Positions 42,054 through 50,593 of a DNA stretch of 64,000 nucleotides are shown here, piece after piece. Location of the stretch: contig NZ_VFPA01000010.1 in NCBI RefSeq assembly GCF_006716445.1, positions 1-64,000 of the forward strand, read 5' to 3'. Both the position numbers and the translations under genes were made by a program. The first letter of the stretch is position 1. Each line of letters begins with the position of its first letter. Source of the stretch: Pseudonocardia kunmingensis. GTDB taxonomy: Bacteria > Actinomycetota > Actinomycetes > Mycobacteriales > Pseudonocardiaceae. The notes under the pieces are model-generated. The model was not told where the DNA came from, did no database searches, and saw only the letters and a list, made by a program, of their open reading frames with translations.

Positions 42054-43607
42054 ATGGGGCTGCCGCTCACGATCGACCACCTGCTGTGGCGGATGGAGCA
42101 CGTGCACCGCGACGCCCAGGTCGTCGGCGTGCCTGGCGCTGCGTCCCGCCCGGTGCCGCGCACGTTCAGCGAGACGGCCGCCGGCGCGCGTCGGCTGGCG
42201 ACCGCCCTCCACCGGCACCACGGGATCACGGCGGGCAGCACCGTCGCCGTGATGGCGTTCAACACGGTCGAGCACTTCGCGCTGATGCTCGCGGTCCCCA
42301 CCCTGGGTGCCGCGGTGAACAGCCTCAACGTGCGGCTGACCGCCGACGCCCTCGTCCGGCAGGCTCGTGACCACGGGCCGGACCTCCTCGTCGTGGACGA
42401 CGAGGTCACCCTGCACCCGTCCACCGGCCCTGCGGTCCGGACCGCGGTCGAGGAGCTCGCCCGCCGCGGGGTGCCGGTGCTGCCGACGAACAGCACGGGA
42501 CCGGGATCCGTGGCGGCGTTGATGGCGCAGGGCGGTACGCCCGTCGACCGGCCGGAGTCGCCGGAGGACGCCACGGCCTTCTACTTCCACACCAGTGGCA
42601 CGACCGGCCCGGCCAAGACCTACGCCGTCACGCACCGCGACGTGGTCCTGCACGCGCTGACTCAGGCCACCGTGGACGCGTCCGGCCTGCGCCGTGGCGA
42701 TCGGGTGCTGCCGCTGGCCCCGTTCTTCCACGTCAACGGCTGGGGCCTGCCGTTCACGGCGGCCGTCACGGGTTCCTCGCTCGTCCTCGTCGGCGGCGAC
42801 CTCGGCGCCGCGCGGATCGCGGAGATCCTCTCGGCGCACCGCGTCACCGTGGCGGCGGCGGTGCCGACGGTGTGGTTCGACGTGTGCCGGCTCGTGGCAG
42901 GGGCGCCCCGGCTGCGGCCGGCGGTGTTGCGCGAGGTCCTCAGCGGCGGCAGCGCGGTTCCGCAGTCGGTGGTCGAGCTCGTCGAGCGGGAGCTGGGTGC
43001 GCGGGTGGCCACGGCATGGGGGATGACGGAGACCATGGCCTGCAGCACCTACGAGCGGGAGGCGCCGAGCCGCTCGGCCGGTCGGTTCGTCCCGCTGGTC
43101 GAGGCCCGGATAGCCGGCGAGGACGGCGAGGGAGCCGCTGCAGGCGCGGGCGAGCGTGGCCGGCTGCAGGTCCGGGGCGCCTTCGTCGTGGGTGGCCCCC
43201 GGGACCCGTCCGGGTGGCTGGACACCGAGGACATCGCCTCCCTCGACGAGGAGGGCCGCCTGCACCTGCACGACCGGAGCAAGGACCTCATCAAGTCCGG
43301 CGGCGAGTGGATCGCCTCCGCCGAGATCGAGCAGCACCTGTGCACGCACCCGGCCGTGTCGAACGCCGCGGTGGTCGCGCGCCCCGATCCGCGGTGGGTC
43401 GAGCGACCGGTGGCCTTCGTCGTGCTCTCCGCCGAGGCGCCCGCCGCGGTCGAGCCCGAGCTGCGCCGGTATCTGGCCGAACGGTTCCCCCGGTTCTGGC
43501 TGCCCGACGTGATCACCATCGTGGACCGGCTCCCGGTGACCGCCGTGGGGAAGGTCGACAAGCGGGCGCTGCGCGCCCACTGCAGAGTCAACGAAGGAGT
43601 GGCATGA
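42054..43607 (+). CDS. AMP-forming acyl-CoA ligase (AlkK-like)
   Basis: A 517-residue ANL-superfamily ligase. The P-loop is FHTSGTTGPAK, followed by the HVNGWGLPF region typical of medium-chain AlkK/FadD-like enzymes, the A5 motif AWGMTETMA, SGGEWIASAEIE and the catalytic lysine in TAVGKVDKRAL. The start lies three bases after the OsmC stop and its stop overlaps the enoyl-CoA hydratase ATG. It should form the CoA ester of the imported acid that the following hydratase and reductase act on. Confidence 0.85.
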   Translation: MGLPLTIDHLLWRMEHVHRDAQVVGVPGAASRPVPRTFSETAAGARRLATALHRHHGITAGSTVAVMAFNTVEHFALMLAVPTLGAAVNSLNVRLTADALVRQARDHGPDLLVVDDEVTLHPSTGPAVRTAVEELARRGVPVLPTNSTGPGSVAALMAQGGTPVDRPESPEDATAFYFHTSGTTGPAKTYAVTHRDVVLHALTQATVDASGLRRGDRVLPLAPFFHVNGWGLPFTAAVTGSSLVLVGGDLGAARIAEILSAHRVTVAAAVPTVWFDVCRLVAGAPRLRPAVLREVLSGGSAVPQSVVELVERELGARVATAWGMTETMACSTYEREAPSRSAGRFVPLVEARIAGEDGEGAAAGAGERGRLQVRGAFVVGGPRDPSGWLDTEDIASLDEEGRLHLHDRSKDLIKSGGEWIASAEIEQHLCTHPAVSNAAVVARPDPRWVERPVAFVVLSAEAPAAVEPELRRYLAERFPRFWLPDVITIVDRLPVTAVGKVDKRALRAHCRVNEGVA

Positions 43608-44428
43608 ACGAGACCAGTACTCAGTTCGTGAAGACCGAGATCCGCGGCGACGTCGCCTGGCTGACCATCGACCGGCCGAAGAAGCTCAACGCCCTCTCGG
43701 TCGAGCTCATGGCGGAGCTGTCCGAGGCCCTCGACCTCGTCGAGCGCGACGACGCGGTCACGGTTGTCGTGCTCCGCGGCGGCGAGCGCGCCTTCAGCGT
43801 GGGCTACGACATCGCCCAGGAGGTGGAGATGGGTGTCTCCACCGCCGAGCAGTGGCACGCCGGCCTGGGCAACAACATCGGCCTCACGATGAAGGTGTGG
43901 GGACTGGGCAAGCCCGTGATCGGTGCGGTCTCGGGCTGGTGCCTCGCGGGCGGCTGGGAGCTGGCCATGGCCTGCGACCTGGTCGTCGCCTCCGACGACG
44001 CGCAGTTCGGCGAGCCGGAGATCCGGTTCGGGTCCGGCCCGGTCACGCTCCTGATGCCGTTCCTGCTGGGGCAGAAGGCGACCAACGAGCTCCTCTACAC
44101 CGGCGACGTCGTCGACGCCGGGCGTGCGCAGCAGCTCGGCATGGTCAACAAGGTGGTGCCTGTCGGGGAGCTCGAGGCGACGGTGGACCGGCTCGCCCGC
44201 AAGGTCGCCCTCACGCCGCTGTCGATCCTGCGCTACACCAAGCGGTCGATCACCCGGGCGTACGAGGCGATGGGGCTGCGCGACGCCGTGGCGGCCAACC
44301 ACGACATCGCCGCGATCCTGAACTCCGCGGCGACGCCGGAGCGCGCCGAGTTCACCGAGCTGGTCGAGACCAAGGGACTCGGCGCCGCGCTCGCCTGGCG
44401 GGACGCCCGCTACTCCAGCACGGACTGA
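43604..44428 (+). CDS. Enoyl-CoA hydratase/isomerase family protein
   Basis: A 274-residue crotonase-fold protein. Both catalytic-type glutamates are retained, in AGGWELAMACD and FGEPEIRFG, and oxyanion-hole backbone positions fall in FSVGYDI and SGWCLAGG. The start overlaps the ligase stop (ATGA) and AAGGAG lies upstream. Hydration or dehydration of an acyl-CoA is likely, feeding or receiving from the reductive carboxylase that follows. Confidence 0.87.
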   Translation: MNETSTQFVKTEIRGDVAWLTIDRPKKLNALSVELMAELSEALDLVERDDAVTVVVLRGGERAFSVGYDIAQEVEMGVSTAEQWHAGLGNNIGLTMKVWGLGKPVIGAVSGWCLAGGWELAMACDLVVASDDAQFGEPEIRFGSGPVTLLMPFLLGQKATNELLYTGDVVDAGRAQQLGMVNKVVPVGELEATVDRLARKVALTPLSILRYTKRSITRAYEAMGLRDAVAANHDIAAILNSAATPERAEFTELVETKGLGAALAWRDARYSSTD

Positions 44429-44466
44429 CCGCGGCCAGAACCGAAACATCGAACTGGAGGACCGCC

Positions 44467-45744
44467 ATGACTCAATCCACCGACCGCCGCAGCGTGGTCA
44501 GCCCCGGCGTCGACCCCGTCCCCGTTGGGGAGCTGCCCCCCGTGGGATCGGTGCCCTCGCACATGCACGCCCAGGTCGTGCGCCCCGACCGCTACGGCGA
44601 TCCGGCCACGGCCTTCGCCCCCGAGGTCGTCGCCACCCCGGCCATCGGCCCCGACGAGGTGCTGATCGCCGTGATGGCGGCCGGCATCAACTACAACAAC
44701 GTGTGGGCGGCCCGCGGTGTCCCGGTCGACCAGGTGGCGGTCCGCCGGAAGCGGGGCGAGCCCGAGGACTTCCACATCGGTGGCTCCGACGCCTCCGGCA
44801 TCGTCTACGCGGTGGGCGAGGACGTCACCGGGATTGAGGTGGGGCAGCACGTGATCACCCATCCCGGCTGGTGGTCCGCGCAGGACCCGTGGGTGCTCGA
44901 GGGACGCGACCCGATGATCGCCGGCTCCGCCCGGATCTACGGCTACGACACCAACTACGGGTCGTTCGGTCAGTTCACCCGGGTGCAGGCGCACCAGGTC
45001 CTGCCGAAGGCCGAACACCTGACCTGGGAGGAGGCGGCCGCGCCGACGCTGGTCGGCACCACCGCATACCGGATGCTGCACGGCTGGGCCGGGAACACCG
45101 TCCAGCAGGGCGACGTGGTCCTCGTCTGGGGCGGCTCCGGGGGGCTCGGCACGCAGGCCACCCAGCTCGCACGTCTCGCCGGTGCCGTTCCGGTCGCCGT
45201 CGTCTCGGACCCCGAGCGCGGTGCCTACGCCGAGAAGTACGGCGCGGCCGGCTGGATCGACCGGCGGGAGTTCTCGCACTGGGGCATCCCCCCGCTGGTC
45301 GAGGACGCGGCGGGGCAGAAGGAGTGGACGAGCCAGGCGCGCGCGTTCGGCAAGCGGATCTGGGACATCGTCGGCAGCCGCCAGGACCCGGCCATCGTCT
45401 TCGAGCACCCGGGTACGGCGACCATCCCGACGAGCATCTTCGTCTGCCGCCCCGGTGGAATGGTCGTCATCTGCGCCGGCACCACGGGCTACGACGCCGT
45501 GGTCGACCTGCGGTACCACTGGACCCGGCAGAAGCGGTTCCAGGGCTCGCACGGGACGAACGACGAGCAGGCCATCTCCTACAACGATCTCGTCCGCGAT
45601 CGCAAGATCGATCCGGTCTTGGGGAGAACGATCTCGTTCGACGAGATCGGAGCTGCGCACGCTGCCATGGGCCGCGGCGAGGACGTCTTCGGCAACGTCT
45701 CGGCGCTCGTCGGGGCTGCGGGGCCCGGCTCGGGGCGGGCCTGA
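44467..45744 (+). CDS. ccr: Crotonyl-CoA carboxylase/reductase
   Basis: A 425-residue zinc-free medium-chain reductase of the crotonyl-CoA carboxylase/reductase family, which adds CO2 while reducing an enoyl-CoA with NADPH. Visible marks are NYNNVWAA, the long insert with DPWVLEGRDPM, the dinucleotide motif VLVWGGSGGLG and the C-terminal RQKRFQGSH. The Asn of NYNN and the His of QGSH correspond to residues known to bind CO2 in this family. The ATG follows TGGAGG. It closes the transporter-OsmC-ligase-hydratase operon, so its substrate may be a branched or functionalised enoyl-CoA rather than central crotonyl-CoA. Confidence 0.87.
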   Translation: MTQSTDRRSVVSPGVDPVPVGELPPVGSVPSHMHAQVVRPDRYGDPATAFAPEVVATPAIGPDEVLIAVMAAGINYNNVWAARGVPVDQVAVRRKRGEPEDFHIGGSDASGIVYAVGEDVTGIEVGQHVITHPGWWSAQDPWVLEGRDPMIAGSARIYGYDTNYGSFGQFTRVQAHQVLPKAEHLTWEEAAAPTLVGTTAYRMLHGWAGNTVQQGDVVLVWGGSGGLGTQATQLARLAGAVPVAVVSDPERGAYAEKYGAAGWIDRREFSHWGIPPLVEDAAGQKEWTSQARAFGKRIWDIVGSRQDPAIVFEHPGTATIPTSIFVCRPGGMVVICAGTTGYDAVVDLRYHWTRQKRFQGSHGTNDEQAISYNDLVRDRKIDPVLGRTISFDEIGAAHAAMGRGEDVFGNVSALVGAAGPGSGRA

Positions 45745-45752
45745 GGCCGGGC

Positions 45753-45782
45753 GGCGGCCGTTGACCTTCTTCTCCGGCCGCC
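45753..45782 (+). terminator. Terminator hairpin after ccr
   Basis: GGCGGCCG and CGGCCGCC form a perfect eight-base stem around a 14-base loop, nine bases after the ccr stop. It should end the five-gene operon. Confidence 0.55.
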
Positions 45783-45822
45783 ACGGAAGATCAGATCCTG
45801 GAGGTGCAGGGCCGAACGCCAA

Positions 45823-45852
45823 TTGGTCAGCCTGCTGAGTAAAGCCTAGGCT
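45823..45852 (+). promoter_or_regulatory. Promoter for a leaderless membrane-protein gene
   Basis: A -35 TTGGTC (45823-45828) and a -10 TAGGCT (45847-45852) are separated by 18 bases. The GTG start codon at 45860 begins seven bases after the -10, so the transcript probably starts on it. Confidence 0.6.
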
Positions 45853-45859
45853 GTTCCCC

Positions 45860-46852
45860 GTGCAGAGGGAGCGGACGCTGGTGTGGGGCGTCCTCGCCAG
45901 CGTGCTGTTGACCGGCGCGGTGTGGTGGCTCGGGCAGTCGCTCTCCGGCGTCGAGCTCGGTCCCGATCAGGGCGCGAGCTGGTACTACTGGCAGCTGCCG
46001 GAGCCGACGGTCTGGACGCGCGCGTCGGCGTGGCTGGGGTACGCGGCGCACCAGCTGGTGTCCTGGGCGTTGATCTTCTACGCGCAGACGCGGGTGCGCC
46101 GCTACTCCGACGGCCTGCATCCGGTCAACGTCGTCGCGCTGGTCGCGAACGCCGGTTTCATCGGGCTCCACGAGGTGCAGACCCACCTGTTCTACGACGG
46201 CCTCGCCCAGGACGTCTCGATCTTCAGCTCGCAGGGCTCGGTCGTGCTGCTGCTGGTCGTGGTGCTGCTCATGGAGAACCGGCGACGGGGCCTGTTCCTC
46301 GGCCGCCCGGCGCCGATCCGCGTCGAGATCGTGCGCTTCGCCCGGCGCTACCACGGCTACCTGTTCAGCTGGGCCGTCGTCTACACGTTCTGGTACCACC
46401 CGATGGAGACCACGAGCGGACACCTCATCGGCTTCTTCTACATCTTCCTGCTGATGCTGCAGGGCAGCCTGTTCCTTACCAGGGCGCACACGAACCGCTG
46501 GTGGACCCTCACGCTCGAGCTGCTGGTGGCGGTGCACGGCACGCTCGTGGCGGTGATGAACTCCGGTCCGGACGGCATGTGGCCGATGTTCCTGTTCGGG
46601 TTCCTCGGCGTCTTCGTCCTCACCCAGATGCACGGTCTCGGGCTGTCGCGCGCGGTGCGCTGGGCGTTCGCCGCCGTGTACGTGGGCGCGGTGCTGATCG
46701 TCTACACCGGTCGCGGTCTCGGCGGCGTCCACGAGGTCGTCCGGATCCCGCTGATCGAGTACCTGCTGGTCGGGGTCGTGGCGCTGCTGGTGTGGGCCGG
46801 GCTGCGCATCGCCCGGCTGCGCCGACCCGCCACCGCGCGGGAACGCCGATGA
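45860..46852 (+). CDS. Polytopic membrane protein of unknown function
   Basis: A 330-residue protein with about eight to nine hydrophobic segments and little loop sequence; I do not recognise its family. Conserved-looking patches include FIGLHEVQTHLFYDGLAQD and a His/Tyr-rich stretch FWYHPMETTSGH within membrane regions, which could bind a metal or heme, though this is only suggestive. The GTG start is preceded by a leaderless-type promoter. Its stop overlaps the NmrA-like gene (ATGA), linking it to an NAD(P)-binding protein. Confidence 0.65.
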   Translation: MQRERTLVWGVLASVLLTGAVWWLGQSLSGVELGPDQGASWYYWQLPEPTVWTRASAWLGYAAHQLVSWALIFYAQTRVRRYSDGLHPVNVVALVANAGFIGLHEVQTHLFYDGLAQDVSIFSSQGSVVLLLVVVLLMENRRRGLFLGRPAPIRVEIVRFARRYHGYLFSWAVVYTFWYHPMETTSGHLIGFFYIFLLMLQGSLFLTRAHTNRWWTLTLELLVAVHGTLVAVMNSGPDGMWPMFLFGFLGVFVLTQMHGLGLSRAVRWAFAAVYVGAVLIVYTGRGLGGVHEVVRIPLIEYLLVGVVALLVWAGLRIARLRRPATARERR

Positions 46853-47458
46853 GCCGGGGGCCCGTCGTCGTCACCGGTGCCACCGGGACCGTGGGCCGGT
46901 TCGTGGTCGACGAGCTGGTGGCGCAGGGGGGCGCGGTGCGCGCGGCGAGCCGGACGCCGCGTTCCGCGGCCCGCGTCGAGGACGTCCGGTTCTCCTTCAC
47001 CGATCCGGCGACGTGGGGTGCGGCGTTCGACGGTGCGAGCGGCCTGTTCCTGGTGCGGCCCCCGCGGGTCGGCAACGTGCGCCGGGACCTGCTGCCCGCG
47101 GTGGAGGCGGCGCGCTCCGCGGGCGTGCGGCAGGTGGTGTTCCTGTCGGTGCTCGGTGCCGAGCACAACCCGCTGCTGCCGCACCGCGTGGTGGAGCGGT
47201 GGCTCGACGACTCCGGGATGGAGGTGACGCACGTGCGGGCCGGCAACTTCATGCAGAACCTCGTGACCGTGCACGCCGCCGACATCCGCGAGCGCGACCG
47301 CCTCGTCGTGCCCGCAGGGGACGCGCGGATGTCCTACGTGGACGCCCGAGACGTCGGGGCGCTGGCGGCGCGCTGCCTCGCCGGAGGCGGCCACGGCGGC
47401 CGGGCGCATACGCGCCCACCGGTTCGCCGCCGACCACCGCGCGGTCTGGAGCCGCTGA
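46849..47458 (+). pseudogene. NmrA-like NAD(P)-binding protein with damaged 3' end
   Basis: The first ~180 residues are a normal atypical-SDR/NmrA protein: VVVTGATGTVGRFVVDEL, then VRPPRVGNVRRDLLP, VFLSVLGAE and YVDARDVGALAARCL. These proteins usually run to about 280 residues. After GGHGGR (near 47400) the reading becomes Arg/Pro-rich nonsense that continues open to 47628. In another frame the segment AHRFAADHRAVWSR ends at a TGA at 47456-47458, which looks like the normal NmrA C-terminus. I infer a deletion of roughly 80 codons that also changed frame. If the open frame is translated instead, the tail is not native. Confidence 0.6.
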
Positions 47459-47462
47459 CGCG

Positions 47463-47535
47463 GTCCCACACCGATTCCTGCGCTGCCACACCGACTGCAG
47501 TCGGTGTGCGAGGGCAGATGTCGGTGTGTGAGGGG
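47463..47535. repeat. Nested palindromic repeat
   Basis: Four copies of CACACCGA or its complement occur in 73 bases. The inner two form a perfect 22-base palindrome at 47487-47508 (CACACCGACTG joined to its own complement); the outer two, at 47467 and 47521, are inverted and flank it. The structure could fold as a cruciform or a long RNA hairpin. It lies just after the damaged NmrA-like gene. Confidence 0.75.
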
Positions 47536-47635
47536 CCTGCGCAGCCTCGAGCCTGCGCGACGTGCTCGACGGCCGAATGGGCCTCCGCCCGGACGCAACC
47601 GCTACGGCAGGTCATGCGTGGGCGATGATGGGGCG

Positions 47636-48025
47636 GTGTCCCGGATCGACCAGAGCTACCGGACCTTCTGGACCGAGCGGCACCTGTCCACGCTGACGAC
47701 GCTGCGACCCGACGGTCTTCCGCACGTCGTGCCGGTCGGCGTCAGCGTCGACTTCGACACGATGACGGCACGGGTGATCAGCTCGCGAGGTTCCCGGAAG
47801 GTGCGCAACGTCCGGGCCTGCGGCCCTGAAGGCGCTCCGGTGGCGGTGTGCCAGGTGGACGGTCGGCGCTGGGCGACCCTCGAAGGTCGCGCGTTCGTGC
47901 TCGACGACCCCGCGTCCGTGGCGGAAGCCGAACGCCGCTACGCCCAGCGGTACCGCGTACCGCGGCCGAACCCGCAGCGGGTGGTGCTCAGCATCCGCAT
48001 CACCCGGGTCCTCGGCCACGGGTGA
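47636..48025 (+). CDS. PPOX-class (F420/FMN-dependent) split-barrel protein
   Basis: A 129-residue flavin-reductase-like split-barrel protein. The motif LSTLTTLRPDGLPHVVPVGV is typical of actinobacterial PPOX-family enzymes that use F420 or FMN. The GTG at 47636 was chosen because the conserved barrel starts about 15 residues later; a GTG at 47618 is also in frame and no clear ribosome-binding site decides. GATGAT six bases upstream could be a leaderless -10. Its physiological substrate is unknown, as for most of the family. Confidence 0.78.
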   Translation: MSRIDQSYRTFWTERHLSTLTTLRPDGLPHVVPVGVSVDFDTMTARVISSRGSRKVRNVRACGPEGAPVAVCQVDGRRWATLEGRAFVLDDPASVAEAERRYAQRYRVPRPNPQRVVLSIRITRVLGHG

Positions 48026-48310
48026 GCGGGAGACCGTGTTCGCCGACCGGACCGCGCCCTCCTGAGCGAGGTCGACGGCGACCAGGAACGGGTCGAAGCA
48101 CTACGAAAACCGGACGGTCGTTGTGCGGTCGGTGCGCAGCCGTCATGCTGTCGGTCCGCGGAGGCGCCCGATCTGCCGATCGTCGTGAACCGGACGCGTG
48201 TCGTGAGCCGGGGGACCGGCGCCGGAGCGGCCCGCGGCGCCCGATCCGGCGCCACCTGGTGTGACACTGGGCGGACGGCGCACGTCTCGTGCGCTCGGCG
48301 GGAGGTGTTC

Positions 48311-49135
48311 GTGAAGGCGCGGTCACTGGTCTTCGACCTGTTCGGCGACTACCTGCGCTACCGGGGCGGGGAGGCCCGGCTGCGCAGCCTGGTGTCGCTG
48401 ATGGGGTGCTTCGACGTCCCTGAGCCGACCGTGCGGGTCGTGGTCACTCGGCTGCGCAAGGAGGGCTGGCTGTCGAGCCGCCGGGAGGGGCGCGAGACGC
48501 TGTACGCGCTCACCGACGCGGCCTGGGCGCTGCTCGACGAGGGCCGCGAGCGCATCTTCCACCGGGTCCAGGGCCCGTGGGACGGGCAGTGGCACATGGT
48601 CATCTACTCGGTGCCGGAGGCCGAGCGGGGCCTGCGCGAGCAGCTGCGCAAGAAGCTGGCCTGGGTGGGGTTCGGGCCGTTGTCGGCCGCGGTGTGGCTG
48701 AGCCCGCACGACCGGACCGGGCAGGTGCGCGAGGCGTTCGCCGGCGAACCCGCCGTGCAGCTCGACGTGTTCCGGTCGCGCTCGGGCGGCACCGAGGCCG
48801 ACCGTGACATCGCCGCCCGTGCCTGGGACCTGGAGGAGCTCGACGGCGCGTACGCGCAGCTGCTGGAGGCCTACCAACCTCGCCTTGCCGCCTACCGGGC
48901 AGGCGAGCTGCAGGGGGCCGACGCACTGGTCGAGCGGATGAACCTCGTCCACGACTACCGGCGCTTCCCCTTCCGTGACCCCGACCTGCCCCCGGAGCTG
49001 CTGCCGGCGGGCTGGAACGGGCGGCGCGCCCACGAGGTGTTCCTCGAGGCACACGGGCTCCTGCGGGGGCCTGCCGAGGCCTGCGTCGACGCGCTGACCG
49101 GTGCCGTCGCGATGCCGGAGGAGGCGGCGGGCTAG
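48311..49135 (+). CDS. PaaX-family transcriptional regulator
   Basis: A 274-residue regulator of the PaaX family. The N-terminal winged HTH (LVSLMGCFDVPEPTVRVVVTRLRKEGWL) is followed by the PaaX central segment GQWHMVIYSVPEAERGLREQLRKKLAWVGFGPL and a C-terminal domain with NLVHDYRRFPFRDPDLP. The GTG at 48311 has GGAGG five bases upstream. PaaX itself responds to phenylacetyl-CoA. This gene lies 111 bases before the salicylate operon in the same direction, so salicylyl-CoA is an attractive effector. The 285 bases upstream of it show no gene or clear element. Confidence 0.87.
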   Translation: MKARSLVFDLFGDYLRYRGGEARLRSLVSLMGCFDVPEPTVRVVVTRLRKEGWLSSRREGRETLYALTDAAWALLDEGRERIFHRVQGPWDGQWHMVIYSVPEAERGLREQLRKKLAWVGFGPLSAAVWLSPHDRTGQVREAFAGEPAVQLDVFRSRSGGTEADRDIAARAWDLEELDGAYAQLLEAYQPRLAAYRAGELQGADALVERMNLVHDYRRFPFRDPDLPPELLPAGWNGRRAHEVFLEAHGLLRGPAEACVDALTGAVAMPEEAAG

Positions 49136-49156
49136 GGCTCGTCCGCCAAGAAGAGT

Positions 49157-49191
49157 TACAAGAGATGGACGGTCGTCGTCACAGTGTTGTA
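49157..49191. promoter_or_regulatory. Possible regulatory site before the salicylate operon
   Basis: TACAA at 49157-49161 and TTGTA at 49187-49191 are inverted with 25 bases between, in the 111-base gap between the PaaX gene and the operon. TAGCTT at 49190-49195 could be the -10. The arms are short, so this is a weak prediction. Confidence 0.3.
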
Positions 49192-49246
49192 GCTTGGGGA
49201 CGCCACTCGCCATGACGGCGACGTGTGCGTCTCACCGAGGAGCGTG

Positions 49247-50593
49247 GTGCTCGTGTCACAGGCGACAAGCCCAGCTGCCCGATCCGGACTCGTCGTGGTG
49301 GCCCTGTGCTTCCTGACGATCGTCTTCGACGGCTACGACCTGATCGTCTACGGCTCGGCAGTGCCGAGCCTGCTGGCCGAACCCGGGTGGAACATGGGCC
49401 CGGCGCAGGCCGGCGCCATCGGCAGCTACGCCCTGGCGGGCATGCTCATCGGCGCCCTGGGCGCCGGCGCGGTCACCGACGCGATCGGACGCCGCCGGAT
49501 CATGCTGATCGGGATCACCTGGTTCTCGGTGCTGATGGTGGCCTGCGCCCTCGCGCCCAGCCCGGAGGCGCTGGGCCTGCTGCGGTTCCTGGCGGGTCTG
49601 GGCCTCGGCGGGGTCATCCCCTCGGCGATCGCGCTGACCGTGGAGTACGCCCCGCGCGGGCGGCGGCAGCTCTACAACGCGCTGATGTTCGCCGGCTACT
49701 CGGTCGGCGGGGTGCTCGCCGCGGTACTGGCACTGCTGCTCGCGGCCGACCACGGCTGGCGCCCGCTGATGGCCATCGGCGCGGCACCGCTGGTCGTGGT
49801 GCTGCCGCTGGCGTGGAGGTTCCTGCCGGAGTCGGTGGGCTACCTGCTGGCCAAGGGACGTGACGACGAGGCGTGGGAGCTCGCCGGACGCTACGGGGTC
49901 GACCTGCAGGCGCTGCGCGCGGAGCGGGCCGCCGCCACCGGCACCGCGGGCCCGCGGGCCCTGTTCCGCCGCGGCACGCTCGCCGCCACGCTGCTGTTCG
50001 GTGCCGCGAGCTTCTGCGGGCTGCTGCTGGTCTACGGCCTGAACACCTGGTTGCCGCAGATCATGCGCGAGGCGGGCTACCCGCTCGGCTCGGCCCTGAC
50101 GTTCCTGCTGGTGCTGAACCTCGGCGCCGTCGTCGGCACGATCTCCGCCTCGGTGCTCGCGGACCGGTTCGGGCCCAAGCCGGTCACCGCGGCCGCGTTC
50201 CTGCTCGCCACCGCCTGCCTGCTGGTGCTCAGCCAGCGGGTCGACACGTGGCTGCTGCTCGTGGCGGTGGCCGTCGCCGGCCTCGGCAGCGTCGGCACCC
50301 AGATCCTGGTCAACGGGTACGTGGCCGTGCACCACCCGGCCGCGGTCCGCGCGACGGCCCTCGGCTGGGCGCTCGGCGTCGGCCGGGCAGGTGCGATCGT
50401 CGGGCCGCTGTTCGGCGGCTGGGTCCTGGCGTCCGGTATCGGCATCGAGTGGAACTTCTACGGCTTCGCGGTGCCCGCGCTCGCCGGGGCGCTGCTCATC
50501 GCTCTCGTCCCGCGGCCGGGCGGGAACCCCTCACCCGTCCCGGCGTCCGACGGGTCGGCGGAATCGACGACGAAGGAGGAGGCGACGGCATGA
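49247..50593 (+). CDS. MFS aromatic-acid transporter (AAHS-like)
   Basis: A roughly 448-residue twelve-helix transporter of the aromatic acid:H+ symporter family. TM1 has the hallmark DGYDLIVYGSAVPSLL, where the Asp is needed for aromatic acid uptake in PcaK-type proteins, and loop 2-3 has GAVTDAIGRRRIM. GTG codons at 49244, 49247 and 49253 are all close to the GAGGAG at 49237; 49247 is taken, but the exact start is unsure. Its stop overlaps the gentisate dioxygenase ATG. Salicylate or gentisate is the likely cargo. Confidence 0.86.
   Translation: MLVSQATSPAARSGLVVVALCFLTIVFDGYDLIVYGSAVPSLLAEPGWNMGPAQAGAIGSYALAGMLIGALGAGAVTDAIGRRRIMLIGITWFSVLMVACALAPSPEALGLLRFLAGLGLGGVIPSAIALTVEYAPRGRRQLYNALMFAGYSVGGVLAAVLALLLAADHGWRPLMAIGAAPLVVVLPLAWRFLPESVGYLLAKGRDDEAWELAGRYGVDLQALRAERAAATGTAGPRALFRRGTLAATLLFGAASFCGLLLVYGLNTWLPQIMREAGYPLGSALTFLLVLNLGAVVGTISASVLADRFGPKPVTAAAFLLATACLLVLSQRVDTWLLLVAVAVAGLGSVGTQILVNGYVAVHHPAAVRATALGWALGVGRAGAIVGPLFGGWVLASGIGIEWNFYGFAVPALAGALLIALVPRPGGNPSPVPASDGSAESTTKEEATA

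Noticed and set aside
47487..47508. Rho-independent terminator at the 22-base palindrome
   Set aside because: The palindrome has no loop and no T-tract, and it is nested in further copies of the same motif, so a repeat element explains it better.
48026..48310. Small gene or RNA in the 285-base gap before the PaaX gene
   Set aside because: No start codon with a ribosome-binding site opens a credible protein, and no stable hairpin with a T-tract or tRNA-like fold was seen.
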